A stretch of 40,768 nt of DNA. Origin: DAOUBP01 sp034432655 (GTDB taxonomy: Bacteria; Chloroflexota; Anaerolineae; CG2-30-64-16). The position numbers and the translations under genes were made by a program. This document shows, one piece after another, positions 1 to 7,600 of this stretch. The notes under the pieces were generated by a model, which searched no databases, was not told the origin of the DNA, and worked only from the letters and a program-made list of their open reading frames with translations. How positions within the stretch are numbered: position 1 is the stretch's first letter; the number at the start of each line of letters is the position of its first letter. Where the stretch lies: assembly GCA_034432655.1 (NCBI GenBank), contig DAOUBP010000147.1, positions 1 through 40,768 of the forward strand, read 5' to 3'.

Positions 1-213
1 GGGCGGGTATGATGTCGGAAAGACAGGTTCCGTCGAGTGGGTGGAGTGAGCGGCAGCGCTACTCCACCTGATCCACCTCTACATTGCCCACACCGATGGT
101 GACCTTGATGCTCAGTGCGACGGGTGACGTCGAGTACTTCATCCTGTCCGATCTGATCGGCGTCGAGCCACCCGGCCATTTGATTGATCCCCCCGAGGGC
201 CTATGAGCAGCTC
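1..213. other. Window edge without a recognisable gene
   Basis: I see no convincing gene here on either strand. One minus-strand frame between about 60 and 180 reads a short beta-rich tail (containing VTIGVGNVEV, ending at a TAG at 59-61) that vaguely resembles toast-rack or DUF4097-like strands, but it is too short to assign. It may be another gene remnant in the same decayed region as the ADP-ribosylglycohydrolase piece at 214-381. Confidence 0.4.
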
Positions 214-381
214 TCATCGGGCCTGCCGGCCGATGTCGGGCGGGCCGGCGCGGTACCAGGCGACGAAGCGCGCGGCCAGGTCGGCCGGGTCCAGCGGCCG
301 GTGCGCGAGCAGGCTCTTGGCCAGGGCGGGGGCCATCTCGGTATCGTCGGTGAACGCGCCGGCGGGCAGCCAGACGCCACC
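214..381 (-). pseudogene. ADP-ribosylglycohydrolase remnant
   Basis: Read on the minus strand from 381, the frame gives GGVWLPAGAFTDDTEMA, then a helix-rich stretch (SLLAHRPLDPADLAARF), then VAWYRAGPPDIG and a stop at 214-216. FTDDTEM is the magnesium-binding motif of the ADP-ribosylglycohydrolase (DraG/ARH) family, and FVAWYRxGPxDIG is the sequence that follows it in bacterial members. An in-frame TGA lies just upstream (385-387), so only about 55 residues of a roughly 300-residue enzyme remain. The N-terminal strand, the rest of the helical core and the second metal motif (DxDT) are all missing. It is therefore a decayed fragment and not expected to be active. It abuts the duplicated palindromic repeat at 431-576, a plausible scar of rearrangement. 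Confidence 0.75.
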
Positions 382-430
382 GAATCAATTCGGTGTCTGA
401 CAAGGCGAAAGTGTGCCAAAGCACACTGAG

Positions 431-576
431 GGTGGGCGACGAACCTGCTTCAGCAGGTTTTCACCGGTGTCAGCCCGTGGTTTCAACCACAGGGCGATGT
501 GGTTTCAACCACAGGTGGGCGACGAACCTGCTTCAGCAGGTTTCCACCGGTGTCAGCCTGTGGTTTCAACCACAGG
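431..576. repeat. Duplicated 63-bp palindromic repeat (REP-like)
   Basis: Two 63-bp units (431-493 and 514-576) differ at only two positions that I can see. Each holds two hairpins: AACCTGC-TTCA-GCAGGTT, and CCTGTGGTT-TC-AACCACAGG with 9-bp arms (the first arm has one change in unit 1). The 20 bases between the units contain a third copy of the TGGTTTCAACCACA half, so the layout is hairpin A, hairpin B, hairpin B, hairpin A, hairpin B. This is the build of REP/BIME-type extragenic palindromes. It is not CRISPR: there are only two units, the gap between them is itself repeat sequence, and the units are internally palindromic. Confidence 0.85.
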
Positions 577-582
577 CTTAAA

Positions 583-628
583 AACCAAGAACCATCCCTC
601 AGATAGCCTGGCAGCTCTCGGGATGGCT
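583..628 (-). terminator. Probable terminator of tRNA-Asp transcript
   Basis: On the minus strand AGCCATCCC (628-620) pairs with GGGATGGTT (598-590, one G-U pair) across a 21-base loop. The downstream sequence CTTGGTTTTT is T-rich. It lies about 60 bases beyond the 3' end of the tRNA, in the right orientation to end its transcript. Confidence 0.5.
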
Positions 629-686
629 CTCTCAATACGGCGTCTGCATCAGGTGATCAAGCCTGTATATGCAGAGTTACTCCGTG

Positions 687-759
687 CGGGAGCGACGGGA
701 TTCGAACCCGCGATCTTCGGCTTGACAGGCCGACATGTTAACCGCTACACTACGCCCCC
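687..759 (-). tRNA. tRNA-Asp (GTC)
   Basis: The minus strand folds as a full cloverleaf. The acceptor stem is GGGGGCG (759-753) with CGCTCCC (694-688), including one G-U pair; the discriminator is G. The D-arm contains AGCGGTTAA, the anticodon stem is TCGGC/GCCGA around the loop CTGTCAA, with anticodon GTC at 726-724, and the T-arm carries GGTTCGAATCC. CCA is not encoded. It charges aspartate and reads GAC/GAU codons. Confidence 0.97.
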
Positions 760-795
760 AGTGATGTCAGGTGGTTTCTGCCACCGACAGGCCTA

Positions 796-824
796 TTTTT
801 ACCATAATCCGTGTTGTCCGTCAA
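796..824 (-). promoter_or_regulatory. Candidate promoter for tRNA-Asp
   Basis: Minus-strand TTGACG (824-819) is followed after 17 bases by TAAAAA (801-796). Transcription would begin about 30 bases before the mature tRNA 5' end. The -35 box is good and the -10 box is weak. Confidence 0.45.
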
Positions 825-928
825 ATCTGAACGCCCGCCCTGGCAGGGTTTGTACTGCGCGATCGCTGAGCAGCACGTCCAGCGCTTGACGCGCTCAGGA
901 TGATCGCGTTTTGCACGGGAGGTTTGCC

Positions 929-1717
929 ATGTCGAGCCCTATCATCCCCCGGTTACTTGCCGCTCTGCCGCACACCGGCACCGTCGCCGATGTCCGCATC
1001 GGCACCCATTGGACCGTGGTCGTGGTCGAGACACCCGTCGGCCTGCGCGCCGGCCTGGCGGCCACGCAGATCGTGCATGACCTGGCGCATGGCCGGCCCG
1101 CAGTGCGCGAGGCGGGCCGGTTGCTCGGCAAGGATGCCCGTTCCCTGGCCGAGCTTGCCTTGTCCGACAGCCTTACGGAGCGCAGCCTGGGCTTCGCAAC
1201 GATCAACGCCCTGTTGGAGGTGGACGAGACGCGCTGCGTTGACCTGAACGCAGAGGAGGCGATCCTCGCGAGCGGCCAGGGGCGCCGGGTGGCGATCGTC
1301 GGCCACTTTCCGTTTGTGCCGCGAGTGCGTGAGGTGGCCGGTGCGTGTTGGGTGTTGGAGTTGAGCCCCGGGCCCGACGACCTGCCCGCGCACATGGCGC
1401 CGGCGATTATCCCGCAGGCCGATGTCGTCGCCATCACCGGCATGACGCTGGTCAACGGCACCTTCGAGGAGACGGTCGCGCTGTGTCGCCCCGACGCCTA
1501 CGTGCTCCTTCTGGGCCCTAGCACGCCGTTGAGCCCCCTGCTGTTCGATTATGGCGTGGACGTCATCTCCGGCACTGTGGTGACCGACATCCCGGCCGTG
1601 GTGACCGCGGTCAGCCAGGGAGCTACCTTCCGCCAGGTTCTCGGCCGGCGGTTACTGACCATGAAGCGCGCGCGTTTTGAGCCTGGGGAGGCGCCCGACG
1701 GTGAAGCTGCCCTTTGA
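929..1717 (+). CDS. DUF364/DUF4213 family protein (putative heavy-metal chelation fold)
   Basis: 262 residues. The N-terminal third (about 1-95) matches the DUF4213 cap: VADVRIGTHWTVVVVETPVG is the enolase-N-like strand pair, followed by LGFATINALLE. The C-terminal part (about 110-250) is the Rossmann-like DUF364 domain, with VAIVGHFPFVPRV, the acidic strand VLELSPGPDDLP, the ITGMTLVNGT loop and LLGPSTPLSP. Families of this type have been proposed to chelate heavy metals, but no reaction is established. The ATG at 929 is chosen because GGGAGG sits 7 bases upstream; a TTG at 911 is also in frame. The end overlaps the downstream methyltransferase by 17 bases, so the two are probably translated together. 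A binding or sensing role for a metal or metallophore in this cassette is only inference. Confidence 0.85.
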   Translation: MSSPIIPRLLAALPHTGTVADVRIGTHWTVVVVETPVGLRAGLAATQIVHDLAHGRPAVREAGRLLGKDARSLAELALSDSLTERSLGFATINALLEVDETRCVDLNAEEAILASGQGRRVAIVGHFPFVPRVREVAGACWVLELSPGPDDLPAHMAPAIIPQADVVAITGMTLVNGTFEETVALCRPDAYVLLLGPSTPLSPLLFDYGVDVISGTVVTDIPAVVTAVSQGATFRQVLGRRLLTMKRARFEPGEAPDGEAAL

Positions 1718-2297
1718 CCATTTCGATCTGATTGCCCGCTGGTACGACCGGCTGATCAGCCGGCCGGTCGCTGACCCGTTGCCCTCACTGGTGCAGGCCG
1801 CGGCCGGTCAGTGGGTGCTGGATGTGGGCGGCGGGACCGGCCGCAACGCGCACGGCTTGCATCTGGCGGGTGCCCGGGTGGTCGTCTGCGATTTCGCAGA
1901 GGGCATGGTGCGCCAGGCGCAGCGCAAGGGCCTGCCGGCCGTGCGGGGAAGCGTGACCCATCTGCCTTTCCGTAGCGACAGCGCGGATCGCATCCTGGTG
2001 GTGGACGCCTTCCACCATTTTGTCCAGCCCACGCCTGAGCTCGCGCAGCGCCGGGCCGCGCAAGAACTCCTGCGGGTCCTGCGACCGGGCGGCCGGCTGG
2101 TGATCGAAGAGCCCGACATCCGTCAGTGGGGGACCCGTTTGATCGCCTGGATGGAGCGGCTCCTCCTGATGGGAAGCCGTTTTTGGACGCCAGAGGGTTT
2201 GATCTCCCTCTTCGAGGCCAGCGGCGGCCGTACCTTGCGCATCGTGCAGGATCGGTTCAGCGCCGTGGTCGTGTTTACCAAGGGGTCTGCCGGATGA
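1701..2297 (+). CDS. Class I SAM-dependent methyltransferase
   Basis: 198 residues from the GTG at 1701, with GGGGAGG 9 bases upstream. Motif I is VLDVGGGTGRNA (about residues 40-51), the acidic end of beta2 is VVVCDFAEGM, motif II/III contains ADRILVVDAFHHF, and the post-motif is LLRVLRPGGRLVIEEPD. This is the Methyltransf_11 layout, seen in small-molecule, quinone and lipid methyltransferases. The hydrophobic LLLMGSRFWTPEGL segment near the C-terminus is the usual cap over the substrate. The substrate cannot be told from sequence. It overlaps both neighbours (17 bases upstream, ATGA downstream), which argues that its substrate relates to the DUF364 protein or the permease. Confidence 0.9.
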   Translation: MKLPFDHFDLIARWYDRLISRPVADPLPSLVQAAAGQWVLDVGGGTGRNAHGLHLAGARVVVCDFAEGMVRQAQRKGLPAVRGSVTHLPFRSDSADRILVVDAFHHFVQPTPELAQRRAAQELLRVLRPGGRLVIEEPDIRQWGTRLIAWMERLLLMGSRFWTPEGLISLFEASGGRTLRIVQDRFSAVVVFTKGSAG

Positions 2298-4138
2298 CAT
2301 CGGAAATGCTTTTGGTTTTCGGCCTGCTTGCCGGGACGATCGTCCTGTTCCTGAGCGACCGTCTTGAGTTGGACCTGGTGGCCTTGTTGGCCGTGCTGGC
2401 TTTGATCTTCTCCGGGCTGTTGACACCGGCCGAGGCGCTGGCCGGCTTCTCCGATGCTATCGTCCTGATGATCGCCGGCCTTTTTATCGTGGGCACCGGG
2501 CTCGTGCAGACCGGCGTGGCAGACGCGCTGGGCCAGCAACTGTCGCGCATTGCTGGCGGCAGCGAGCCCCGGTTGATCGTCGCCACCATGCTGGTGGCAG
2601 CGGGGCTGTCGGCCTTTATGAGCTCCACCGGCGCTGTGGCGATCCTTCTGCCTATGGTGGTGAGCATGGCCTGGCGCGCCCAGGTCAGCCCGTCCAAGCT
2701 GCTGATCCCGTTGGCCTACGCATCGGTAGTGGGCGGCCTGTTGACGTTGATCGGCACCCCGCCCAACATCGTGGTGAGCAACAAGCTGGCCGAGGCCGGA
2801 TTCAGGCCGTTCGGCTTCTTTTCCTTCACCCCGGTCGGCGCGGCTGCCGTGGGTGCGGCCCTGGCCTTCATGGTGCTGGCGGGACGGCGGCTGCTGCCGG
2901 CCCGTGCCCCCCACGCCCCGGGCCAGGATGTAGGGGGCGTGACCGTCTCATTGGCCGAGCTGGCCCAGGCTTACCGCTTGCCGGACAACCTCTTCCGCCT
3001 GCGCGTGCGCATGTCCTCATCCCTCGTCGGCAAGACCCTGGCCGAAGCGAACCTGGCCGGCGCCTTCGGGGTCAATGTGCTCGGCATCCAGTCCTGGCCT
3101 GATCGTCGGTCGGAGCCCCTGGCGGTGCGTCCCGCAGGCCCGCAGACTGTCATCCAGGCCCAGGACATCTTGCACGTCCAGGGCACACCGGAACAGGTGG
3201 CCGATCTCGCGCGCGCGGCCTCCCTGGGCATCGTGCCCGCCGAAAGCGGAGAGGGAGGACTGCTGCCCCAGGAGCTGGGGATGGCCGAGGTGCTGCTGAC
3301 GCCCCGTTCACGTCTGGCCGGCCAGACCTTGAAAAGCAGCCGCTTTCGAGACAAGTATCACGTGACGGTGGTGGGCATCATGCGGTTGGGTAAACCGGTG
3401 ACGGCCGACCTGGGGAACCTGGAGCTCCGTTTTGGCGATACGTTGCTGGTCCACGGCACCTGGCAGGCCATCAGCCTGCTGAGCCAGGAGATGCACGATT
3501 TTGTCGTGGTCGGCCAGCCGGCGGAGATGGCGTTGGTGCGACCGGCTGCCCGGCGTGCGCCTGTGGCGCTGGCCGTCATGGTCGGCATGTTGATCCTGTT
3601 GGCGTTCGAGATCGTGCCTGCGGTGGTGGCTGTGCTGCTGGCGGCGGTGGTGATGGTGCTCACCGGCTGCTTGAGCTTGAGAGATGCCTATCACAGCATG
3701 AACTGGCAAAGCCTGGTCTTGCTGGCCGGCATGTTGCCGATGGCCACTGCGCTGCAAAAGACAGGGGGTGTCCAGTTCGTGGCCGATCTGTTGGCCGATC
3801 ATCTGGGCCGCTGGGGGCCATTGGCGGTGATGCTGGGGCTCTTCCTGCTCACCGGCTTCTTCAGCCAGTTCATCTCCAACACGGCGACGACGGTGCTCAT
3901 CGCCCCCATTGCTCTGCAGTCGGCCCTCAGCCTGGGCGTTGCGCCCCATGCCTTTTTGATGACGGTGGCGGTGGCTGCCTCGACCGCGTTTGCCACGCCG
4001 ATCGCCACCTCGTCCAACACCCTGGTGCTCGGTTCGGGCGGTTACCGCTTCGCCGACTACGCGCGCGTGGGCATCCCGCTGCAGCTGATCATCATGGCCG
4101 TCATGCTGGTGTTGTTGCCCCTCTTGTTCCCGTGGTGA
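2294..4138 (+). CDS. SLC13/DASS-type permease with two RCK_C (TrkA_C) domains
   Basis: 614 residues, starting in an ATGA overlap with the methyltransferase stop. Hydrophobic helices fill residues 1-210 and about 440-614, split by a soluble middle (about 225-425) holding two TrkA_C-like domains (one around VRMSSSLVGKTLAEANL, one around SRLAGQTLKSSRFRDKY), each ending in an I-x-A-x-D-x-L or F-x-D-T-L-L-V-H-G strand. The transport motifs are present as an inverted pair: MSSTGAVAILLP with GTPPNIVVSN in the first half, ISNTATTVLIAP with ATPIATSSNT in the second. The family carries dicarboxylates, sulfate or other anions with sodium. RCK_C domains bind small ligands, in some bacteria c-di-AMP. The substrate is unknown. 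It ends 7 bases from a convergent gene. Confidence 0.9.
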   Translation: MTSEMLLVFGLLAGTIVLFLSDRLELDLVALLAVLALIFSGLLTPAEALAGFSDAIVLMIAGLFIVGTGLVQTGVADALGQQLSRIAGGSEPRLIVATMLVAAGLSAFMSSTGAVAILLPMVVSMAWRAQVSPSKLLIPLAYASVVGGLLTLIGTPPNIVVSNKLAEAGFRPFGFFSFTPVGAAAVGAALAFMVLAGRRLLPARAPHAPGQDVGGVTVSLAELAQAYRLPDNLFRLRVRMSSSLVGKTLAEANLAGAFGVNVLGIQSWPDRRSEPLAVRPAGPQTVIQAQDILHVQGTPEQVADLARAASLGIVPAESGEGGLLPQELGMAEVLLTPRSRLAGQTLKSSRFRDKYHVTVVGIMRLGKPVTADLGNLELRFGDTLLVHGTWQAISLLSQEMHDFVVVGQPAEMALVRPAARRAPVALAVMVGMLILLAFEIVPAVVAVLLAAVVMVLTGCLSLRDAYHSMNWQSLVLLAGMLPMATALQKTGGVQFVADLLADHLGRWGPLAVMLGLFLLTGFFSQFISNTATTVLIAPIALQSALSLGVAPHAFLMTVAVAASTAFATPIATSSNTLVLGSGGYRFADYARVGIPLQLIIMAVMLVLLPLLFPW

Positions 4139-4145
4139 TTATCCT

Positions 4146-5216
4146 TTACGGCACAACCCAGACCTCGTCCAGCAGGCCCAACTGCGCCAGCGCCTCGTAC
4201 GCGTTATGCCGCACCAGCCGGTTGGGGTCGTTCAATGCCGTAAAGAGCGCGCTGATGACCGGCCAGAATGCGGGCGGGTAAGTCTCTGGCCGCAAGCCCG
4301 TCAGCTGATGGACCGTGATTTTGCGCAAGGCCGCTGCCGCGCGCACCCGTACCCCGTCGCGCGCATCGGCCAGCGCGGCCAGGAGGGCCGGCAAGGCCGG
4401 TTCCCCGATCATGGCCAGCGCGTCCCCGGCCGAATCGCGCACCCAGCCGCTGGGATCTGCCAGGCGCTCTGTCAGCGCCGGGATAGCGATGGCCGCCTTC
4501 AACTGGCCCAGCGCCAACGCGGCTGCGCAGCGCGTGCTCTCGTCGCGATCGGCAAGGCGCTGGATGGCGGCGTCTTCCGCTTCTGGGCCACCGATCAAGG
4601 CCAAGGCGCGCACTGCCCACCAGCGGCGGTCGGCGTCCTCATCCACCAACAGGGGGCGCAGCGCGGGCAGGAGATCGCGGCGGCCGGCCAGGCCGTGGAC
4701 CGTGCGCTCGGCAGCTTCGTCGTCTCCGGCCGCGATGGCAGTCAGCAGCTCTTGCACGATGTCTCGTGGTCCCTCGTCAACGTTACTGTGTACGAACACT
4801 GCGTGTTCATCCTCCCGGTCGAGATCGTCGGGCAGCCGGATCAAATGGGCCCGGCAGCCAGCACGACAATCGCTGCTGCCGAAGCCTGGCCAGGGCACAG
4901 TTGCGCCCGGCAAGCGGGCGATGCGCTGGGCCCAGGCGCACTCCAGGCGCGTCTTGCCCGGGACCAGGATCACCCTGACCACCCGGAGGACGGCCGTCAG
5001 CGCATCTATGTGCCAGTGGCCGCGTTTTCCCGGCCTGAGATGGTGTTTCAGCCGGCCGCGCAGCCCGCCCGGCCCCAGCGCGCTGCCCACATATACATAA
5101 CGCCCAGGCGCAACCCGCAGGTTGCCCAGGCGCCCCGCGCGCACGGTCTGCGGTTCGCTTGCTTCCAAGATCAGTGCATACGTCCCCGGTTCTGCCGGCC
5201 AGGCGTCCTGGTTCAC
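4146..5216 (-). CDS. DUF123 (GIY-YIG-like) domain fused to HEAT repeats
   Basis: 356 residues from a GTG with GGGAAGGGGG just upstream. Residues about 10-135 are a DUF123 domain: GTYALIL, the GRYVYVGSALGPGGLRGRLKHHL signature (a GIY-YIG-like core with the conserved Arg), HWHIDAL, LECAWAQ, and the paired-cysteine loop GFGSSDCRAGCRAHL. DUF123 in archaea is often fused to endonuclease III. The rest (about 155-356) is five or so HEAT/PBS-lyase-like repeats, for example LRPLLVDEDADRRWWAVRAL, then ALGQLKAAIAIPAL and LVRHNAYEALAQLG, which make a curved scaffold for protein or DNA binding. The combination suggests a nuclease-like module held on a docking scaffold, but no substrate is known. It follows the membrane protein by 17 bases and is convergent with the SLC13 gene. 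Confidence 0.85.
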   Translation of the reverse strand: MNQDAWPAEPGTYALILEASEPQTVRAGRLGNLRVAPGRYVYVGSALGPGGLRGRLKHHLRPGKRGHWHIDALTAVLRVVRVILVPGKTRLECAWAQRIARLPGATVPWPGFGSSDCRAGCRAHLIRLPDDLDREDEHAVFVHSNVDEGPRDIVQELLTAIAAGDDEAAERTVHGLAGRRDLLPALRPLLVDEDADRRWWAVRALALIGGPEAEDAAIQRLADRDESTRCAAALALGQLKAAIAIPALTERLADPSGWVRDSAGDALAMIGEPALPALLAALADARDGVRVRAAAALRKITVHQLTGLRPETYPPAFWPVISALFTALNDPNRLVRHNAYEALAQLGLLDEVWVVP

Positions 5217-5233
5217 GTCCCCCTTCCCTCAGG

Positions 5234-5884
5234 TTACCCCCGGCGCGGGTTCAGGGCCCAGGCCAGGCTCAGGGCCGCCAGGACCAGCCAGCCCGCCAGC
5301 GAAGCCCAGAAGCCCCAACCGAGAGCGAGCTCCGTGTTGTACACGGCCTGGATCGCCGGCCGGGCCTGCAGGAAGCTCCACGCGGGCCAGATGGCCGCCG
5401 GCACCGCCAGCACCCCCACGCTGGCCCAGGCCAGGCGCTCCGGCAGATATCTGGTCAGCACCGTCAATGGCACTGCGGCCAGACAGGCCAGGATGGCAAC
5501 CACCTGGATGCGAAATTCGGCCAGGCGCAGGGTGGCCGGGCTCCAGGCCGGGGGCAACATGGCCAGGGCCAGGACGACGGCGGCCAACGCCAGCAGCCCG
5601 CGCCACCAGCGCGGCAGCGCGCGCCGGCCGGCCAGCAGGCTGGCGATCAGGCTCCCGGCCGCCAGGGGCGTGTAGAACGCTTCCCGCAGCAGTGCGATCT
5701 GGCCGGCCATCACTTCCGGCAAGAACTTGACATATTCAGCAAGGTCGAGGCCGGTGATCACCAGGCCGGCGGCAGGGTGGGGGACCCAGGGGCCGAAGTA
5801 GCCGGCCAGTGCCGCGCCGGCGATGACGATCATCAGATACCAGCGGCCTGGCCGGCTGCGTTCTCTTGTGGATACCCTGTGCAC
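5234..5884 (-). CDS. Multi-pass membrane protein of unknown function
   Basis: 216 residues from a GTG with GAGGAG about 5 bases upstream. I do not recognise the family. After a short basic N-terminus (RVSTRERSRPGRW) there are about six hydrophobic segments, separated by Arg-rich loops such as LAGRRALPRWWRG and ending in ALNPRRG. A periplasmic-side loop HPAAGLVITGLDLAEYVKFLPEVM lies after helix 1. It begins 11 bases after the glycosyltransferase stop, so it is co-transcribed with the polysaccharide genes. It could be a polytopic partner of that pathway. Confidence 0.75.
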   Translation of the reverse strand: MHRVSTRERSRPGRWYLMIVIAGAALAGYFGPWVPHPAAGLVITGLDLAEYVKFLPEVMAGQIALLREAFYTPLAAGSLIASLLAGRRALPRWWRGLLALAAVVLALAMLPPAWSPATLRLAEFRIQVVAILACLAAVPLTVLTRYLPERLAWASVGVLAVPAAIWPAWSFLQARPAIQAVYNTELALGWGFWASLAGWLVLAALSLAWALNPRRG

Positions 5885-5895
5885 CGCTCCGCTCC

Positions 5896-7020
5896 TCAGA
5901 CTGCCGCCAGGCGATAGGCTTCCAGCAAGCGTTCAGCCGCGGCCTGCCAGGTGAAACGGGCGGCCTGGGCGCGGCCCAAATCGGCGAGGCGGACCCGGAG
6001 GCTGGCGTTGCCCAGCACCCGGGCCAGCGCATCGGCCAGCGCGTCAATATCTTCCGGGTCCACCAGCAGGCCGGCCGGGCCGACAGCCTCCGGCAGGCTG
6101 GAGCGGTTGCTGGCGACCACCGGCGTGCCGCAAGCCATAGCCTCCAACGGCGGCAATCCGAATCCCTCATACAGGGAGGGAAAAGCCAGCAGGTCGGCCA
6201 GGGTATACAGGGCAGGCAGGTCCTCATCCGCCACAAAGCCGATGAAACGGACGTTTTCGCTCAGCCCTTCTTTGACAACTTGCTCGTAAATGCCCTGGTA
6301 CAGCCAGCCCGGTTTGCCTGCGATGACGAGCTGATGGGGAAGGCCGGTGTGGCGCCGCATCTGGCCGTAGGCGGTGATGAGCCGGGCCAGGTTCTTGCGG
6401 GGTTCCAGGGTGCCGACAAAGAGGATGAACCACTCGGGCAGGTGATAGCGCTGGCGCACCTGGGCCAGTTTGAGGGTATCGCGCACCGGCCTGAAGCGCG
6501 CGTCTACCCCGGCCGGCACCACGGAGATTTTTTCCGGCTCAACCCCCAGCAGCTCGATCAGATCGGCCCGGGTGCTTTCCGAATCGGCCAGCACCCGGCT
6601 GGCGCGCGCCACTGAACGGGGGACCGTCCTGGTCAGGAAGTCGCGCAGCCCAGGGTCAGCATGTTCGGGGCAGCGCAGGAAGGAAAGGTCGTGCACTGTC
6701 ACAACCCCCCGGGCGTTTTTCAGCGGCGGCAGGGTGAAATCGGGCGAATGGAACAGGTCGCACGTGCCGGTGAACGCTTCAGCGGCCAGGTGCAAGCCGA
6801 GCCGATGCCAGCCTGCGGTCAGCCAGCGCGCCGGGACGTTGCTCGTCCGCACCTGAAAGTTCGCGGGCCAGTCCCCGGCCGGCGGGCTTTCACCTGCACA
6901 AAAGAGGGTGTACTCGTTTGCCCGGTCGAGCCTGGTCAGTGCGGCCACCAGCTCGCGCGTATAGCGCCCGATCCCGGCGGCCTGGCGCAGGGCCGGTGTG
7001 TAGTCAATGGTGATGTGCAC
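5896..7020 (-). CDS. GT4-family glycosyltransferase (glycosyl transferases group 1)
   Basis: 374 residues. The start is the GTG at 7020, because GCGGAGG lies 9 bases upstream and would be inside the coding region if a longer TTG start were used. The GT-B fold is visible: the N-terminal acceptor-side motif YTPALRQAAGIGRYTREL, then VTVHDLSFLRCPEH, and the C-terminal nucleotide-sugar half with FVGTLEPRKNLARLI, VIAGKPGW and the EX7E motif in SLYEGFGLPPLEAMACGTPVVASN, followed by GLLVDPEDIDALADAL. It probably transfers a hexose, often mannose in this group, from a nucleotide sugar to a lipid-linked glycan at the inner membrane face. Neighbours are a GtrA protein and an O-antigen-ligase-like protein upstream, consistent with a surface polysaccharide locus. 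Confidence 0.93.
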   Translation of the reverse strand: MHITIDYTPALRQAAGIGRYTRELVAALTRLDRANEYTLFCAGESPPAGDWPANFQVRTSNVPARWLTAGWHRLGLHLAAEAFTGTCDLFHSPDFTLPPLKNARGVVTVHDLSFLRCPEHADPGLRDFLTRTVPRSVARASRVLADSESTRADLIELLGVEPEKISVVPAGVDARFRPVRDTLKLAQVRQRYHLPEWFILFVGTLEPRKNLARLITAYGQMRRHTGLPHQLVIAGKPGWLYQGIYEQVVKEGLSENVRFIGFVADEDLPALYTLADLLAFPSLYEGFGLPPLEAMACGTPVVASNRSSLPEAVGPAGLLVDPEDIDALADALARVLGNASLRVRLADLGRAQAARFTWQAAAERLLEAYRLAAV

Positions 7021-7111
7021 AGCCTGTAACCTCCGCAAAACGCACGGTGCGTAGAATCTGATGAGTGCGACGTGCTAAAAACAGGACGCGGCGTTTTGCG
7101 ACGGATCAGTC

Positions 7112-7600
7112 TCAATCAATCCCGCGATAAGTCCACGCGCGGTTGACGAAATAGTTCCAGAACAGCACGATCCCGATGGCGATCACCTTAGCGCCCAGAT
7201 AGGCCGGCGGGTCGTGCAAGACCAGGCTGAAAAGAGGGTGCAGGCCCAGCACCACGATTTCGTTGATCCCCAGGCCGATCGCGTTGACGATAAAGAACTG
7301 AACGAGCTGGCTCCCCAGGGGCCGATGTCGGCTTTCCGGGAAGGTCCACAACCGGTTCCACGTGAAGTTGCTGATCACTGCGGCTGTAAACCCCAGTCCC
7401 ACGGCTGCCGATAGCGGCACCTGCAACAGCTCGCGGGTGCCGGTCAAGACCGACAGATCAACGATCATGCCGATGGCGCCGACAGTGGCAAACTTCAAGA
7501 AGCGCACCAACTCTTTCGGGCGGTTGGCAAAGCCCAGCTTATTGATGATCGGCAGCCGCAGCACCCAATCGAGCAGCGGCGGGAGCTGATATCCTGTCAC
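7112..7600 (-). CDS. GtrA-like membrane protein
   Basis: About 162 residues from the GTG at 7600; the start is uncertain, since the frame stays open to 7699 inside the O-antigen-ligase gene. The GtrA fold is clear: FLKFATVGAIGMIVDLSVL (helix 1), AAVGLGFTAAVISNFTWNRLWTF (helix 2), QFFIVNAIGLGINEIVVLGL (helix 3) and AKVIAIGIVLFWNYFVNRAWTY (helix 4), with the two diagnostic N-F/Y-x-W/N-R-x-W-T-F/Y signatures. GtrA proteins help move undecaprenyl-linked sugars across the membrane or support glycosyltransferases. It overlaps the end of the O-antigen-ligase gene by about 60 bases and precedes the GT4 gene by 91 bases. Confidence 0.88.
   Translation of the reverse strand: MTGYQLPPLLDWVLRLPIINKLGFANRPKELVRFLKFATVGAIGMIVDLSVLTGTRELLQVPLSAAVGLGFTAAVISNFTWNRLWTFPESRHRPLGSQLVQFFIVNAIGLGINEIVVLGLHPLFSLVLHDPPAYLGAKVIAIGIVLFWNYFVNRAWTYRGID

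Noticed and set aside
59..183. Toast-rack/DUF4097-like gene remnant on the minus strand
   Set aside because: Only a 10-residue resemblance (VTIGVGNVEV); too short to call.
431..576. CRISPR array
   Set aside because: Only two units, each made of two internal hairpins; the 20 bases between them are part of the same repeat, and no cas gene is present.
859..908. Operator-like inverted sequence around GCGATCGC and GATCGC
   Set aside because: The arms are interrupted by mismatches and unequal gaps, and GATCGC words are common in GC-rich genomes.
4206..5675. Plus-strand open frame of 489 codons opposite the DUF123-HEAT gene and the membrane protein
   Set aside because: It spans two clear minus-strand genes, lacks a ribosome binding site and has Arg/Gln/Pro-rich low-complexity composition.
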